DNA of 64,000 nt from Legionellaceae bacterium. Its GTDB lineage: Bacteria > Pseudomonadota > Gammaproteobacteria > Legionellales > Legionellaceae. Shown in pieces: positions 28,935-37,881 of this stretch. The stretch is from contig JARGPP010000011.1 of NCBI GenBank assembly GCA_029210085.1, positions 1-64,000 on the forward strand, given 5' to 3'. Each line of letters begins with the position of its first letter. Positions within the stretch are counted from its first letter, which is position 1. Made by a program: the position numbers and the translations under genes. The notes beneath the pieces are model-generated. The model made no database searches. It was not told the DNA's origin and saw only the letters and a program-made list of their open reading frames with translations.

Positions 28935-29591
28935 CTACATCGTAAAACCTGTTCCAATCACAACGCCCTGTGTTAGTACTGTTCGCCAGTTAATAAATCG
29001 TCGAATAATATGTGCATACTGTGAAACTTCACTTGTCACCTCATCAAGCTCAAGCGGTCTTTCATCATGAAAAATCCATTGGTTGAGTTGTTCACTACAA
29101 AATCGAATCGTTTTATATAACCAGGTTGGCGTTGGAAAAGTCATCATAACAAGCCCTCCCTTTTTAGAAATCAAGAAGTGATTTCTTATCAGGCAAGAGG
29201 TATCATAAGCAGAAAAATGCTCAATTAAACCCACACTAAAAACCACATCAAACTTTTGGGCAGTTTCTTGCCAGACCAAAGCATCCTCCACTTCAGCACT
29301 GACTCGCTTGTCCTGTATATTTTTTTCTCTAAATAAATCAACACTTAATTGATTGTTATCAACAATGGTGTAGTGAACCTCTGGAAATTCCTGCCTAATT
29401 GCTGTAAAAAAACAACTATTTCCCCCACCTAACTCACATATTGTTTGGATAGGTTCACGCGCATGTTGCTCTTTTAACGCATCTAGCAAAATACGCTCTG
29501 TTGTTTTACGTGTAAATTTTGCAAAAAAAGATGGTTTTTGATAATAACTTTCCCAGTCCGTCGGTTTTTTTTTAATCCGTGCCAAGTCCAT
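28935..29591 (-). CDS. Class I SAM-dependent methyltransferase of a surface-glycan locus
   Basis: A 218-residue methyltransferase. Motif I is ICELGGGNSCFFTAI, the acidic post-I residue is in YTIVDNNQLSVDLF, and FDVVFSVGLIEHFS is the typical motif IV of small-molecule methyltransferases. FLISKKGGLVMMTFPTP matches the following strand. The C-terminal 60 residues are specific to this protein. It lies back to back with two glycosyltransferase genes, so methylation of a sugar or lipid carrier is plausible. AGGAG stands unusually close (two bases) to the ATG. Confidence 0.7.
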   Translation of the reverse strand: MDLARIKKKPTDWESYYQKPSFFAKFTRKTTERILLDALKEQHAREPIQTICELGGGNSCFFTAIRQEFPEVHYTIVDNNQLSVDLFREKNIQDKRVSAEVEDALVWQETAQKFDVVFSVGLIEHFSAYDTSCLIRNHFLISKKGGLVMMTFPTPTWLYKTIRFCSEQLNQWIFHDERPLELDEVTSEVSQYAHIIRRFINWRTVLTQGVVIGTGFTM

Positions 29592-29706
29592 GACTCCTAA
29601 AAAGAATACTTCTACTTTTAATCACTTCTAATCAGTATTATTTTTCATTAAAACACGCCATACTAAAAAATCAAGACTACTTGAAAAAAGTGGAGCATCC
29701 CCAAAA

Positions 29707-30387
29707 ATGATAGATGATATAGCTATTCTAATTCCTGCATATAACGAAGCAAAAACCATCCTCAATGTGATCACCCCTCTTTTAAATACAACACCACATA
29801 TCATTGTTGTTGATGATGGCTCCTCAGATAACACCGCTAACATACTTTCAAACTTAAAAATTACGCTTTTGAAACATGCCTCCAACCAAGGAAAAGGGGC
29901 TAGTTTACAAACAGGCTTTGCATATTTAGCGGGAAAAAAATTACGGGGTGTCATTACACTCGATGCTGATGGCCAACATAACCCTCAAGATATCCTAACC
30001 TTCATCTCTGCTTTAAAGCAGCATCCAACTCATCTCATTATTGGATCGCGACAAGATAGACAAATAAAAGCACCTAAATATCGTTATTACGCCAATCAAA
30101 TGGCTGACTTTTTAATTTCAAAAGTCATGCATCAACCTATTGTAGACAGTCAATCTGGATTTCGATTTTATCCATACTCACTGATTAATCAAAACATACA
30201 AAGCCGGTATAAAAAGTTTGGATATGAAATCATATTACTCATGATGGCCCAAAAAAATCAAATTAACATCACCCATGTTCATATCGAAACACGCTACCCT
30301 AAACATAGCCGAAAAAGTTATTTTTCCCCAGTTCAAGACTCTCTCATTATTTTGTTTATTCTGATTACTGCATTCATACGTATATAA
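29707..30387 (+). CDS. Family 2 glycosyltransferase (polyprenyl-phosphate sugar transferase-like)
   Basis: A GT-A fold glycosyltransferase of 226 residues: IAILIPAYNEAKTI, IIVVDDGSSDNTANIL, NQGKGASLQTGFAYL and ITLDADGQHNPQDI (the DxD-type motif) follow the dolichol-phosphate mannosyltransferase/DPM1 pattern. DSQSGFRFYP is the conserved acceptor region. One hydrophobic helix at the C-terminus (SLIILFILITAFI) tethers it to the membrane. It would transfer a nucleotide sugar to a polyprenyl phosphate that the next gene product could use. GGAG precedes the start and 13 bases separate it from that gene. Confidence 0.85.
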   Translation: MIDDIAILIPAYNEAKTILNVITPLLNTTPHIIVVDDGSSDNTANILSNLKITLLKHASNQGKGASLQTGFAYLAGKKLRGVITLDADGQHNPQDILTFISALKQHPTHLIIGSRQDRQIKAPKYRYYANQMADFLISKVMHQPIVDSQSGFRFYPYSLINQNIQSRYKKFGYEIILLMMAQKNQINITHVHIETRYPKHSRKSYFSPVQDSLIILFILITAFIRI

Positions 30388-30400
30388 AAGCTGAATTAAA

Positions 30401-31933
30401 ATGATCAAACACCCACATCATATATCTCTTTTCTTATACACCCTCACCCTACTAATCATCGGTATTATCTTACAAACACAGATTTATATGAGCCATGATG
30501 TTGCTTGGCATATTTTAATTACCGAACGCTTATTGCAAGGGGGACATTATACACAAAATTTCATGGATATCAGTCCACCGCTCATCATGTATAGCAAAAT
30601 TCCAGCAGCTTACTTAATGCACAGTTTAAAGTTGCCTATGCCCACGGCTCTTCGTCTATATATGTTCATCATCTCCCTTTACTCACTGATACTCTGTTAT
30701 CAAGTACTCCATGCACAACAAGAAAAAAATATCTTTTTTCAAAAAACACTCATAACAGCACTGAGCTTCTGTTTTTTTTGTCTTCCTCTGTATGAATTTG
30801 GGCAACGCGATAATTTAATTATGGTACTGATCATGCCTTATTTTTTAACTTTTTCGAACTATCCTTCTCAAACTCATTTACCTTTAAAACTACGCATATT
30901 AACCTCAATTTTTGCAGGTATTGGCTTTTTAATTCACCTACCTTATTTTCTCATTCTTATGCTCTTAGAAAGCTATTTCTTTTATAAAAAAAGAACCCAG
31001 CGCATCTTAGAAATGACCATCATCTTCCTCATTGCAACGTTTTATCTCAGTTCAATTATTATTTTTTTCCCCGACTATCTGAATGTTGTATTGCCTTTGG
31101 TTTTATACTGCTATGTTGATATTTATAATAATCAATGGATAAACATGTTCTTCGGAACTTGGACTGTAATCGGATGTTACTTTGCTTTATTTGCATTTTT
31201 TATCACGAAAAAAATAATTCATCCTGATTTCTTTTTAAAAATGCTAGTGCTCCTCTTAATCTTATTTTTTATGCCCTATATCCTCACTAAAAAACTATGG
31301 TTCTACCATAAATTGCCAGTGCTGACCTTCACCATATTACTGCTTACTACTTTATTAGCCCATGTTTCTAAAACTCAAAATCGATTGGCTATTTACTTTA
31401 TTATCAGTCTTTTTGTTTTTCCGGCACTCGAATTCACAACCGTATTACAACAATCGTTAGCACTTAAGCAACAAAACTCGCCTTTAAGCCAAGTTATCAA
31501 TTACGTTCAAAAAAAATATTCACACGATAATATTTATGTGTTCAGCGCAACAATGTGGCCTCAACTGCTAATCCCTTATGCACACGTTAATACTGCCTCT
31601 CGTTTTGCTCCTACCTGGCTACCTCTTGCAATCATGCAAAAACAAACTGAAGATTTGAGCCCATCAAACATGAAAAAACTATCTGAAATAAAACATTTCT
31701 TATTTAAAACTATGTCAGAAGACTTAGAAAAATATCAGCCTTCTTTAATCCTAGTGGATGATAACGTACCTGACTTGCATACTGATTCACCTTTTAATTT
31801 CATAGATTTTTTTCAGCAAGATTCAAGATTTTCAAAAATTTGGCTCAACTATGAATTGTCTGGCTCTTTATTCAATTGCCGCATCTATACACGCCGTCAA
31901 CCCGATAAAAGCCACGTCAAAAATGACATGTAG
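30401..31933 (+). CDS. Multi-spanning GT-C glycosyltransferase (ArnT/PMT type)
   Basis: A 510-residue integral membrane protein with about ten hydrophobic helices. The first extracytoplasmic loop has SHDVAWHILITERLLQGG and NFMDISPPLIMY, corresponding to the catalytic-Asp and xxPPL elements of GT-C enzymes such as ArnT and protein mannosyltransferases. The last 100 residues form a soluble periplasmic domain. GT-C enzymes take sugars from polyprenyl-phosphate donors, so it probably works with the preceding GT2 enzyme to modify LPS or another envelope glycan. The base composition is noticeably more AT-rich than the liu operon. Its end overlaps the minus-strand relic by 17 bases. Confidence 0.75.
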   Translation: MIKHPHHISLFLYTLTLLIIGIILQTQIYMSHDVAWHILITERLLQGGHYTQNFMDISPPLIMYSKIPAAYLMHSLKLPMPTALRLYMFIISLYSLILCYQVLHAQQEKNIFFQKTLITALSFCFFCLPLYEFGQRDNLIMVLIMPYFLTFSNYPSQTHLPLKLRILTSIFAGIGFLIHLPYFLILMLLESYFFYKKRTQRILEMTIIFLIATFYLSSIIIFFPDYLNVVLPLVLYCYVDIYNNQWINMFFGTWTVIGCYFALFAFFITKKIIHPDFFLKMLVLLLILFFMPYILTKKLWFYHKLPVLTFTILLLTTLLAHVSKTQNRLAIYFIISLFVFPALEFTTVLQQSLALKQQNSPLSQVINYVQKKYSHDNIYVFSATMWPQLLIPYAHVNTASRFAPTWLPLAIMQKQTEDLSPSNMKKLSEIKHFLFKTMSEDLEKYQPSLILVDDNVPDLHTDSPFNFIDFFQQDSRFSKIWLNYELSGSLFNCRIYTRRQPDKSHVKNDM

Positions 31934-32323
31934 GTGCTTCTTTCTCTGCCGACTGATTCACCATGCAATCACCTAAGCCTGTCGTAATCATAAAGAGTGA
32001 AGGCATGGCCAAAACACTTTCAAAATAACATCGAACTGAATCGGTATGTATATCTTTTTTTCTAGAACTAATGCGGTAGTTAGCCAGCACACTATCACTA
32101 AGTAATTGATTTAAATATTGCTCACCTTTGACCTGACACACACCTGATAAACAAAGCACTTTAATCTTTTCATATTTTTCAAGATAACGAGCATCACCCC
32201 GGTACTTTTTGCCAGTAATATCAGGGCCTGAAAAACCGTAGTGGTCACTTCAAAATTAGGGTCTCTTAAGTAATTTTGCCTCTTTATGTACTCTAAAAAA
32301 CTATTGGCATTATTTATGATCAT
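31917..32323 (-). pseudogene. Small gene of unknown function broken by a frameshift
   Basis: Two minus-strand frames join into one plausible protein. From the ATG at 32323 about 26 residues read well (ending NYLRDPNFEV). A second frame then opens near 32247 as SDHYGFSGPDITGKKYRGDA and continues to a stop at 31917 without interruption. The second frame has no good start of its own: the first available one is a GTG near 32159. A single-base change near the GAAGTG at about 32250 would restore a protein of about 135 residues. No family was recognised. It could be a true pseudogene, a sequencing error or a programmed shift. Confidence 0.4.
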
Positions 32324-32686
32324 AATATATCATTTAAATCCTTTTTTAGGCCTTAAATAAAACACTTCAACACAAATTATTGTGTATTAAATATTAACTA
32401 ACTGATAAAATAATAATAACGCCTAAATATCGCATACAACATACCCAGCCTAAACTTTAAAAACATAGATGACCCAAACAAGTCTCGTTGTATATACTTT
32501 ACTTAAACAGAACATTTACAAATGAATACACTAAAAAATATGGTGTAAATACACCATACAACACCCCATCAGCACGCTCTCATGCCTTATTTAAAATAAT
32601 TTTCAAAAAACAAGTTTTTTGTCTGGAATATTTAGCCCTTATTGACTAGTATTAGCTAAAAATAAGTACTCTGTGAACAGCGCACT
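32324..32686. other. AT-rich 363-base intergenic region
   Basis: No gene was found here. It is very AT-rich and carries a near-perfect 20-base palindrome at 32539-32558. A TTGACT at 32642-32647 could be a -35 element for the downstream exporter gene, but no good -10 box follows at normal spacing. Confidence 0.5.
32539..32558. promoter_or_regulatory. 20-base palindromic operator candidate upstream of the YcaD-like exporter
   Basis: TATGGTGTA (32539-32547), centre AA, then TACACCATA (32550-32558): 9-base arms that are exact reverse complements. It lies 128 bases before the exporter ATG. The symmetry and length fit a dimeric repressor (TetR- or GntR-like), but no regulator gene is adjacent. Confidence 0.5.
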
Positions 32687-33907
32687 ATGCTCGATGCCAT
32701 CAAAAAAGCATTCTCTCCACTTTTGGGCTTATTTATATTTGCTCTGTGTAGCGGATTTTTCTTAACTTTACTCTCTCTCGCAATGCATGCATACGATGAA
32801 CCCCCTCTTTTAATTGGGGCAATGACCGGCGTATTTTATGCAGGCCTTATTTGTGGCTCTTTTCAACTCGAACCTTTTATTATTCGTGTCGGTCATATTC
32901 GTGCATTCGCTGCATTCGCATCAGCACTCGCTGTGATGAGTTTATTACATGGATTTTTTTATCATATGCCCCTGTGGTTGCTGCTACGCTTTTTAACCGG
33001 CTTTGGAACCGCTGGCATTTTTATTGTTATCGAAAGCTGGCTCTTATCAAACAGTACAGACACCACACGAGGGCGCATCGTATCTCTTTATATGATTACC
33101 TTTTATGCGTCAGAGGCGCTCGGCCAACTGCTGATTAATCTCGGCGGCCCCAATGATTTATTGCTTTATGGTGTCTCTGCCATGCTCTGCTCACTTTCAG
33201 TCATACCATTGACCATTACGCGCGCACCTATACCACAGCTGACTGATTCTTCATCGATGAAACTAAGAGATCTCTTTAAAAAAACAACGTCTGCTCTGTT
33301 TGGTTGCTTTTTTGCAGGCATGATTTTAAGTGCCGCTTATGGTTTATTTCCTATTTTATTTTCAGAAACATACCAAGACACCTCTAAAGTATCATATATC
33401 ATGTTTTGTCTTATCTTTGGTGGCATGCTCCTACAATACCCGGCTGGAAAATTTTCTGATATCTTTGACCGACGACTCGTAATTATTATTATTTGTTTAT
33501 GTGCTGTTCTTGCATCACTGATGCTGATGCAACACATCAAATCTTATATTCACGCACTGATTTTAATGACCTTACTCGGCGGTTTTGCAACAACGATTTA
33601 TCCTGTTTGTATCAGTTATGCCTGTGATAAATTAGAAAGCCAAGAAATGCTCTCTGGTATTCGTGGCTTATTACTGGCTTACAGTTTAGGCTCAACCATA
33701 GGCCCCTTTGTTGCGCCTATCTTTATGCACAGCACTCACGAAACTTACTTGTTTTTTTACTTCATCCTCACTTTTGCCATCACGGCACTCCTCTTTACCT
33801 GGCAAAAAATAAAAACAGCCAGCCCCCCACAAGAAGAACCATTCCAAATCATGCGCCATACCACACCTGTCATGACTGAAGTTGACCCAAGATCTAATCC
33901 AGAATAA
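32687..33907 (+). CDS. YcaD-like major facilitator superfamily transporter
   Basis: A 406-residue, 12-helix MFS protein. The helix 4 region GFGTAGIFIVIESWLL and the following loop (TTRGRIVSLYMITFYASEALGQ) are typical of the YcaD/UMF2 branch, as is the C-terminal cytoplasmic tail ending RHTTPVMTEVDPRSN. The second half has the usual MFS loop KFSDIFDRR. The substrate is unknown; members are thought to export small amphipathic compounds. The preceding 363 bases contain a palindromic operator candidate. Confidence 0.85.
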   Translation: MLDAIKKAFSPLLGLFIFALCSGFFLTLLSLAMHAYDEPPLLIGAMTGVFYAGLICGSFQLEPFIIRVGHIRAFAAFASALAVMSLLHGFFYHMPLWLLLRFLTGFGTAGIFIVIESWLLSNSTDTTRGRIVSLYMITFYASEALGQLLINLGGPNDLLLYGVSAMLCSLSVIPLTITRAPIPQLTDSSSMKLRDLFKKTTSALFGCFFAGMILSAAYGLFPILFSETYQDTSKVSYIMFCLIFGGMLLQYPAGKFSDIFDRRLVIIIICLCAVLASLMLMQHIKSYIHALILMTLLGGFATTIYPVCISYACDKLESQEMLSGIRGLLLAYSLGSTIGPFVAPIFMHSTHETYLFFYFILTFAITALLFTWQKIKTASPPQEEPFQIMRHTTPVMTEVDPRSNPE

Positions 33908-33944
33908 AAACATCTCTTGCTTTTCTCCAAAATTTATTTTATTT

Positions 33945-33968
33945 GTAAAGAAGCTGTAAAGACGTAAA
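33945..33968 (+). promoter_or_regulatory. Triple GTAAA direct repeat (CpxR-box-like)
   Basis: GTAAA occurs at 33945-33949, 33956-33960 and 33964-33968. The first two are spaced by six bases, matching the GTAAA-N5/6-GTAAA form of CpxR binding sites. They end 32 bases before the ATG of the ankyrin-like gene. In Legionella, CpxR controls many secretion-system effector genes. No clear -10 box follows. Confidence 0.4.
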
Positions 33969-34000
33969 AGCTGTTAATGGTTGACCAACTGGAGAACTCC

Positions 34001-36622
34001 ATGCTGCTATACGATGCCTTTATTGCATTACAACTTCAGACACCCCATGCCTTACTGCCAGGGCATTTAATCGAACACTTTTCAAAAGTAAACGTTAACC
34101 AACAGCACCTAAATAGCGCCATGAGCAATAAGCTGTCTGCTTATCGTCGTTTCTTCTTTGATGCACCCAAATCAAGCATCCCCATCTTACAAAATGCATA
34201 TCATTTATTTTTAACACAATGCGAGCATGAACTAAAACAAAAAGAAGACATCCATTTATTAGATGCTATTCTTCATTTTCTTGAAAACAATCATCATATT
34301 AACCAACTACTCCAACTCTTAGCTTTTGATTCAAAGACAGAAGCAGAATCTCTTCGCATCGTCCCTTTGGCCATACACTTTATCGATAACCCCAAAGGGT
34401 TTGCATCATTTTTAGGCTGGCTCATGACACATCATGTCAGCCCTCAAGCACTTTTAGCAACACATATCATACAAGATTATTTTCGATATCATCTGTTTGA
34501 TTTAGATACCCCTAATAGCCCTATCAAAGCCTTACATGCATGTCTTTCCAGTGAGCCGGAAACGCTTGAACTTGCACATACACTCTCAGAAACACGTTGT
34601 CCTAAAGGTGAACTTTCATCCTACGGACTCGATGGCCATATACATGATGCCAAAACATTAAATAACCCTGAACGTACTGTTTCAAAGCTTGATACACCCA
34701 TCACAGAAAAGCAATTTAATGCATTAAAGCGTATATTTGGTATCCATTTTCTACGATTGACATTAGCGAACCCAACTCATCACACACCGTTTTTAAGCCA
34801 AGCTTTAAACAATGATTGTAACGACTTAATGTATCTCCCTCAATTACTACACTATATTCAATCAGATGAACTGCAAAAACGTGCACTTGCTGAACATTTA
34901 TCAGATGAAACACTTGATACATTGATTGGTGCTCAAGTGGGTGGCATCTTAATTCTATTGCCTTATGCACCTTATTTAAGACAAAAAATTGGTGAGACCG
35001 ATTTAGGTGTTTATCTGTCTGCCATCCAAAAAAGTACACAGTCACGCTTTGACTTGGTGAGTCACTTATCCGAGCTCCTGAAATTATTTAAACACCAAAA
35101 CAAAACCAGTGCACTTTTAGTGTTTGACTCACTTCTTGACGAAATTTTAAAAGAACCCGGCCTTCTTGAGGATGAATACCTATTAAGGCAACTCCAAAAA
35201 TTTCATCCTGGAAGTACATGCGTATCCCAAAGACAAACACAACTTGAAGCAACGTTTTATATTCACCTTCAAGCACAAACAAACGCCGATACATTAGATT
35301 ACATTGATATTGAAGATACATGGCGTCATATTTACGGCAAAATAAACGCGATGCAAATCATTCATTACATCCCCAGTTCTTTTCCTGAAGATAAACATGC
35401 ACTACACAGCTGTCTTGCAAAAGCACGCTTTAAAAAGCACTTATTTCATCTCGATACCTTTATTCATGCACTCAATATCGAGCCTACTTTTCACCCGACA
35501 AACATCGGTCCATACGAACGATTATTAATCAATTTATTAGTCAGCATAGATGATAATACCCTACGCCTTGAAATTACGCAGCGTCTTAACCATCACGCTC
35601 AAAATCAAGCAGAACGTACTCCTACAAACAACTGGCGTACAAATACTTATGGTAACAGCTCTCTTATCAAACTCGCTTGCCAAAAGGGCAATCTTGGTTT
35701 AGTACAGTGGCTCAAAGCAGAAAAAATTAAATATCCTGAATCAATTGAAGTACTCACAATCACTGCAGCACAATCTCACCACTGGGCATTGGTTCACTAT
35801 TTTCATCAAGCTTATCCTTTAAAACAAACCCTTGTCGATGAACTACTTCATCTTGCAGTTCAACAAAAAAACACGCAGGCCATAACGACCTTATGGGAAA
35901 ACAATCGGCGTACTCCACGACTTCAGGCTATTGAAAAAGCGTTTACCCATGCTGTACTTCAAGGTGATTTATATTGCACACAAGCTTTACTCCACTGCAC
36001 CCCAAAACCTTGCGGTACCATTTTAACCAAAGGCTTTAAGCAAGCGATTCAAACGGGACAGTTTATACTGGCAACACACATTGCAGAAGCACATGCCGAA
36101 CCCACCTTAAAAGCAGCCGTCAATCAAATGGTGCTGGACGTCGCGCGCACTAACAAACCAGGCATTATTCACAGCTTAGGGCATTTAAGTCAAAACGGCA
36201 TCACACAAAACACATTGGACACTGCTTTAGTTCGTGCAGTTAGAGCTAGAAACATACAAGCAACCCAAGCTCTATGTCGCCTTCCTCAACTTATCCCTCG
36301 AGCAGAAGCCAAAAAACAAGCGCTGCAAGAAGCGCAAAAAACAGGACAACAGACACTCATCGATTTTCTGGCTCACGCAACAACATTACCCACGCGACGA
36401 AAACATGCGAAAAAACAAGCCACCACAGAAAAAAAAGAGCCTTCTTCTCTTTTAGGGTCTCGCACACAATCTTGCCACACCTTCTTAAGTGATAAAAAGA
36501 AAAAAAGCCGTAGCACATCAACACCATTACATTTTTTTGGCCTATCAAAGGGATGCTTAAACCCGGAACCATCTAGCCCTAGCAAAAGACCTTCTCCCTA
36601 TAAAAGACAAGGCTCAACTTGA
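34001..36622 (+). CDS. Large orphan protein with degenerate ankyrin-like repeats
   Basis: An 873-residue helical protein. Residues 1-540 are not recognised. From about 548 to 790 helix pairs of about 33 residues recur (LIKLACQKGNLGLVQWLKAE, LLHLAVQQKNTQAITTLW, AFTHAVLQGDLYCTQALL, ALVRAVRARNIQATQAL), matching the A-xx-G-xx-xxV-xxLL rhythm of ankyrin repeats, though degenerate. The last 80 residues are basic and Ser/Pro-rich (KKKSRSTSTP, SPSKRPSPYKRQ). The start at 34001 has GGAG six bases upstream; an earlier ATG at 33977 has none. Such architecture is typical of Legionellales effector candidates. It is preceded by CpxR-like repeats. Confidence 0.65.
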   Translation: MLLYDAFIALQLQTPHALLPGHLIEHFSKVNVNQQHLNSAMSNKLSAYRRFFFDAPKSSIPILQNAYHLFLTQCEHELKQKEDIHLLDAILHFLENNHHINQLLQLLAFDSKTEAESLRIVPLAIHFIDNPKGFASFLGWLMTHHVSPQALLATHIIQDYFRYHLFDLDTPNSPIKALHACLSSEPETLELAHTLSETRCPKGELSSYGLDGHIHDAKTLNNPERTVSKLDTPITEKQFNALKRIFGIHFLRLTLANPTHHTPFLSQALNNDCNDLMYLPQLLHYIQSDELQKRALAEHLSDETLDTLIGAQVGGILILLPYAPYLRQKIGETDLGVYLSAIQKSTQSRFDLVSHLSELLKLFKHQNKTSALLVFDSLLDEILKEPGLLEDEYLLRQLQKFHPGSTCVSQRQTQLEATFYIHLQAQTNADTLDYIDIEDTWRHIYGKINAMQIIHYIPSSFPEDKHALHSCLAKARFKKHLFHLDTFIHALNIEPTFHPTNIGPYERLLINLLVSIDDNTLRLEITQRLNHHAQNQAERTPTNNWRTNTYGNSSLIKLACQKGNLGLVQWLKAEKIKYPESIEVLTITAAQSHHWALVHYFHQAYPLKQTLVDELLHLAVQQKNTQAITTLWENNRRTPRLQAIEKAFTHAVLQGDLYCTQALLHCTPKPCGTILTKGFKQAIQTGQFILATHIAEAHAEPTLKAAVNQMVLDVARTNKPGIIHSLGHLSQNGITQNTLDTALVRAVRARNIQATQALCRLPQLIPRAEAKKQALQEAQKTGQQTLIDFLAHATTLPTRRKHAKKQATTEKKEPSSLLGSRTQSCHTFLSDKKKKSRSTSTPLHFFGLSKGCLNPEPSSPSKRPSPYKRQGST

Positions 36623-36693
36623 CATCAAACCATCCCCGCCTTAGGATCCAGTCTTCAAATTTTATCAAGCGCCAAGCTTCAGGAAACACTTTC

Positions 36694-37659
36694 ATGATTG
36701 ATCACTTACGCGCCCTGGTTCGTGATGACCTCGACGCAGTTCACACGCTCATTACTGAAAATATCCAGTCTGAAATTAGCTTACTTGAAGCGCTAACAAA
36801 CCATATTCTTAAAAGTGGTGGAAAACATCTACGCCCACTTCTTGTGCTCCTTTCAAGCCACGCTTGTGGCTACCAAGGTCAAGATCATATTACGTTAGCT
36901 GCCATGATAGAATTTTTTCATACGGCTACTTTATTACATGACGATGTGGTCGATGAATCCTCATTGCGACGAGGACGTAAAACAGCAAACAATATTTGGG
37001 GCAGTAAAGCCAGTATTTTAGTCGGGGACTACTTATTCACGCAGTATATGCAACTCATGATTCGTGTCGGCAATTTAAAAATCATGCGTATTTTAACCGA
37101 TATGACACATCAGATTGGATGTGGTGAAATCAAGCAACTCTCAAACCGACATAACCCAGCCCTGTCCACTGAAGATTATTTTGATATTATTCATGCAAAA
37201 ACCTCTCTTTTATTCGCAGCATCTTCACGTCTTGGCGCACTGGTTAACAATGCTGACGATGCGACAGAAGAAGCCTTACATGCTTACGGTCTACATCTTG
37301 GAAACGCTTTTCAATTGATTGATGACGCACTTGATTATTGCTCTGATGCAGAAACCCTTGGAAAAAATATTGGGGATGATCTCGCTGATGGCAAAGCAAC
37401 CATGCCGCTTTTATATGCTTTAAAACAAGGAACGCCTGCCCAAAAAGTACAAATTCGTGACAGCCTTACCCAAGGCTCACTCAAGCATCTGCCTGAAATA
37501 TTAGAAGCCATCCAAGAAACCCGCGCCATTAAATACACTCAAGAACTTGCCGAAAAAGAGGTTGAGCGTGCTATTGCAGCATTGACAGTCTTACCTGATT
37601 CCGTATACAAAAAAGCCCTTGAAGATCTTGCCCAATATACGATTGTCAGAAATAACTAG
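36694..37659 (+). CDS. ispB: Octaprenyl (polyprenyl) diphosphate synthase
   Basis: A trans-prenyltransferase of 321 residues making the side chain of ubiquinone. The first Asp-rich motif is LLHDDVVDESSLRRG, the second QLIDDALDY, with GGKHLRP binding the diphosphate substrate. Residues between the motifs fit a long-chain (C40-type) synthase rather than IspA. The ATG at 36694 was chosen because AGGA stands eight bases upstream and the family starts at this point; an in-frame ATG at 36619, overlapping the previous gene, adds 25 unrelated residues. No neighbours of the ubiquinone pathway are present. Confidence 0.93.
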   Translation: MIDHLRALVRDDLDAVHTLITENIQSEISLLEALTNHILKSGGKHLRPLLVLLSSHACGYQGQDHITLAAMIEFFHTATLLHDDVVDESSLRRGRKTANNIWGSKASILVGDYLFTQYMQLMIRVGNLKIMRILTDMTHQIGCGEIKQLSNRHNPALSTEDYFDIIHAKTSLLFAASSRLGALVNNADDATEEALHAYGLHLGNAFQLIDDALDYCSDAETLGKNIGDDLADGKATMPLLYALKQGTPAQKVQIRDSLTQGSLKHLPEILEAIQETRAIKYTQELAEKEVERAIAALTVLPDSVYKKALEDLAQYTIVRNN

Positions 37660-37881
37660 CCCATCATTAGCTCAAGCGCAACTTGAAAGTACAGTGCCGT
37701 TTTATTGTCTTTACGAACAGGTCTATCGCCAAAAATTGGTTATTAAATGATTTGACCATTTTATAAATAAGAACAAAAACGACACGAAATAATATATTTT
37801 CATTGATGATAGCTTATCCTTATCCAGAGCACAGCTGACTTAGGATGTTGTACAAAATAAATCATTCAGGTTAGATATTCA

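Noticed and set aside
37680-37748. A short plus-strand frame after ispB (TVPFYCLYEQVYRQKLVIK) that might be a transposase relic
   Set aside because: Too short and without a diagnostic motif; it continues back into ispB in another frame.
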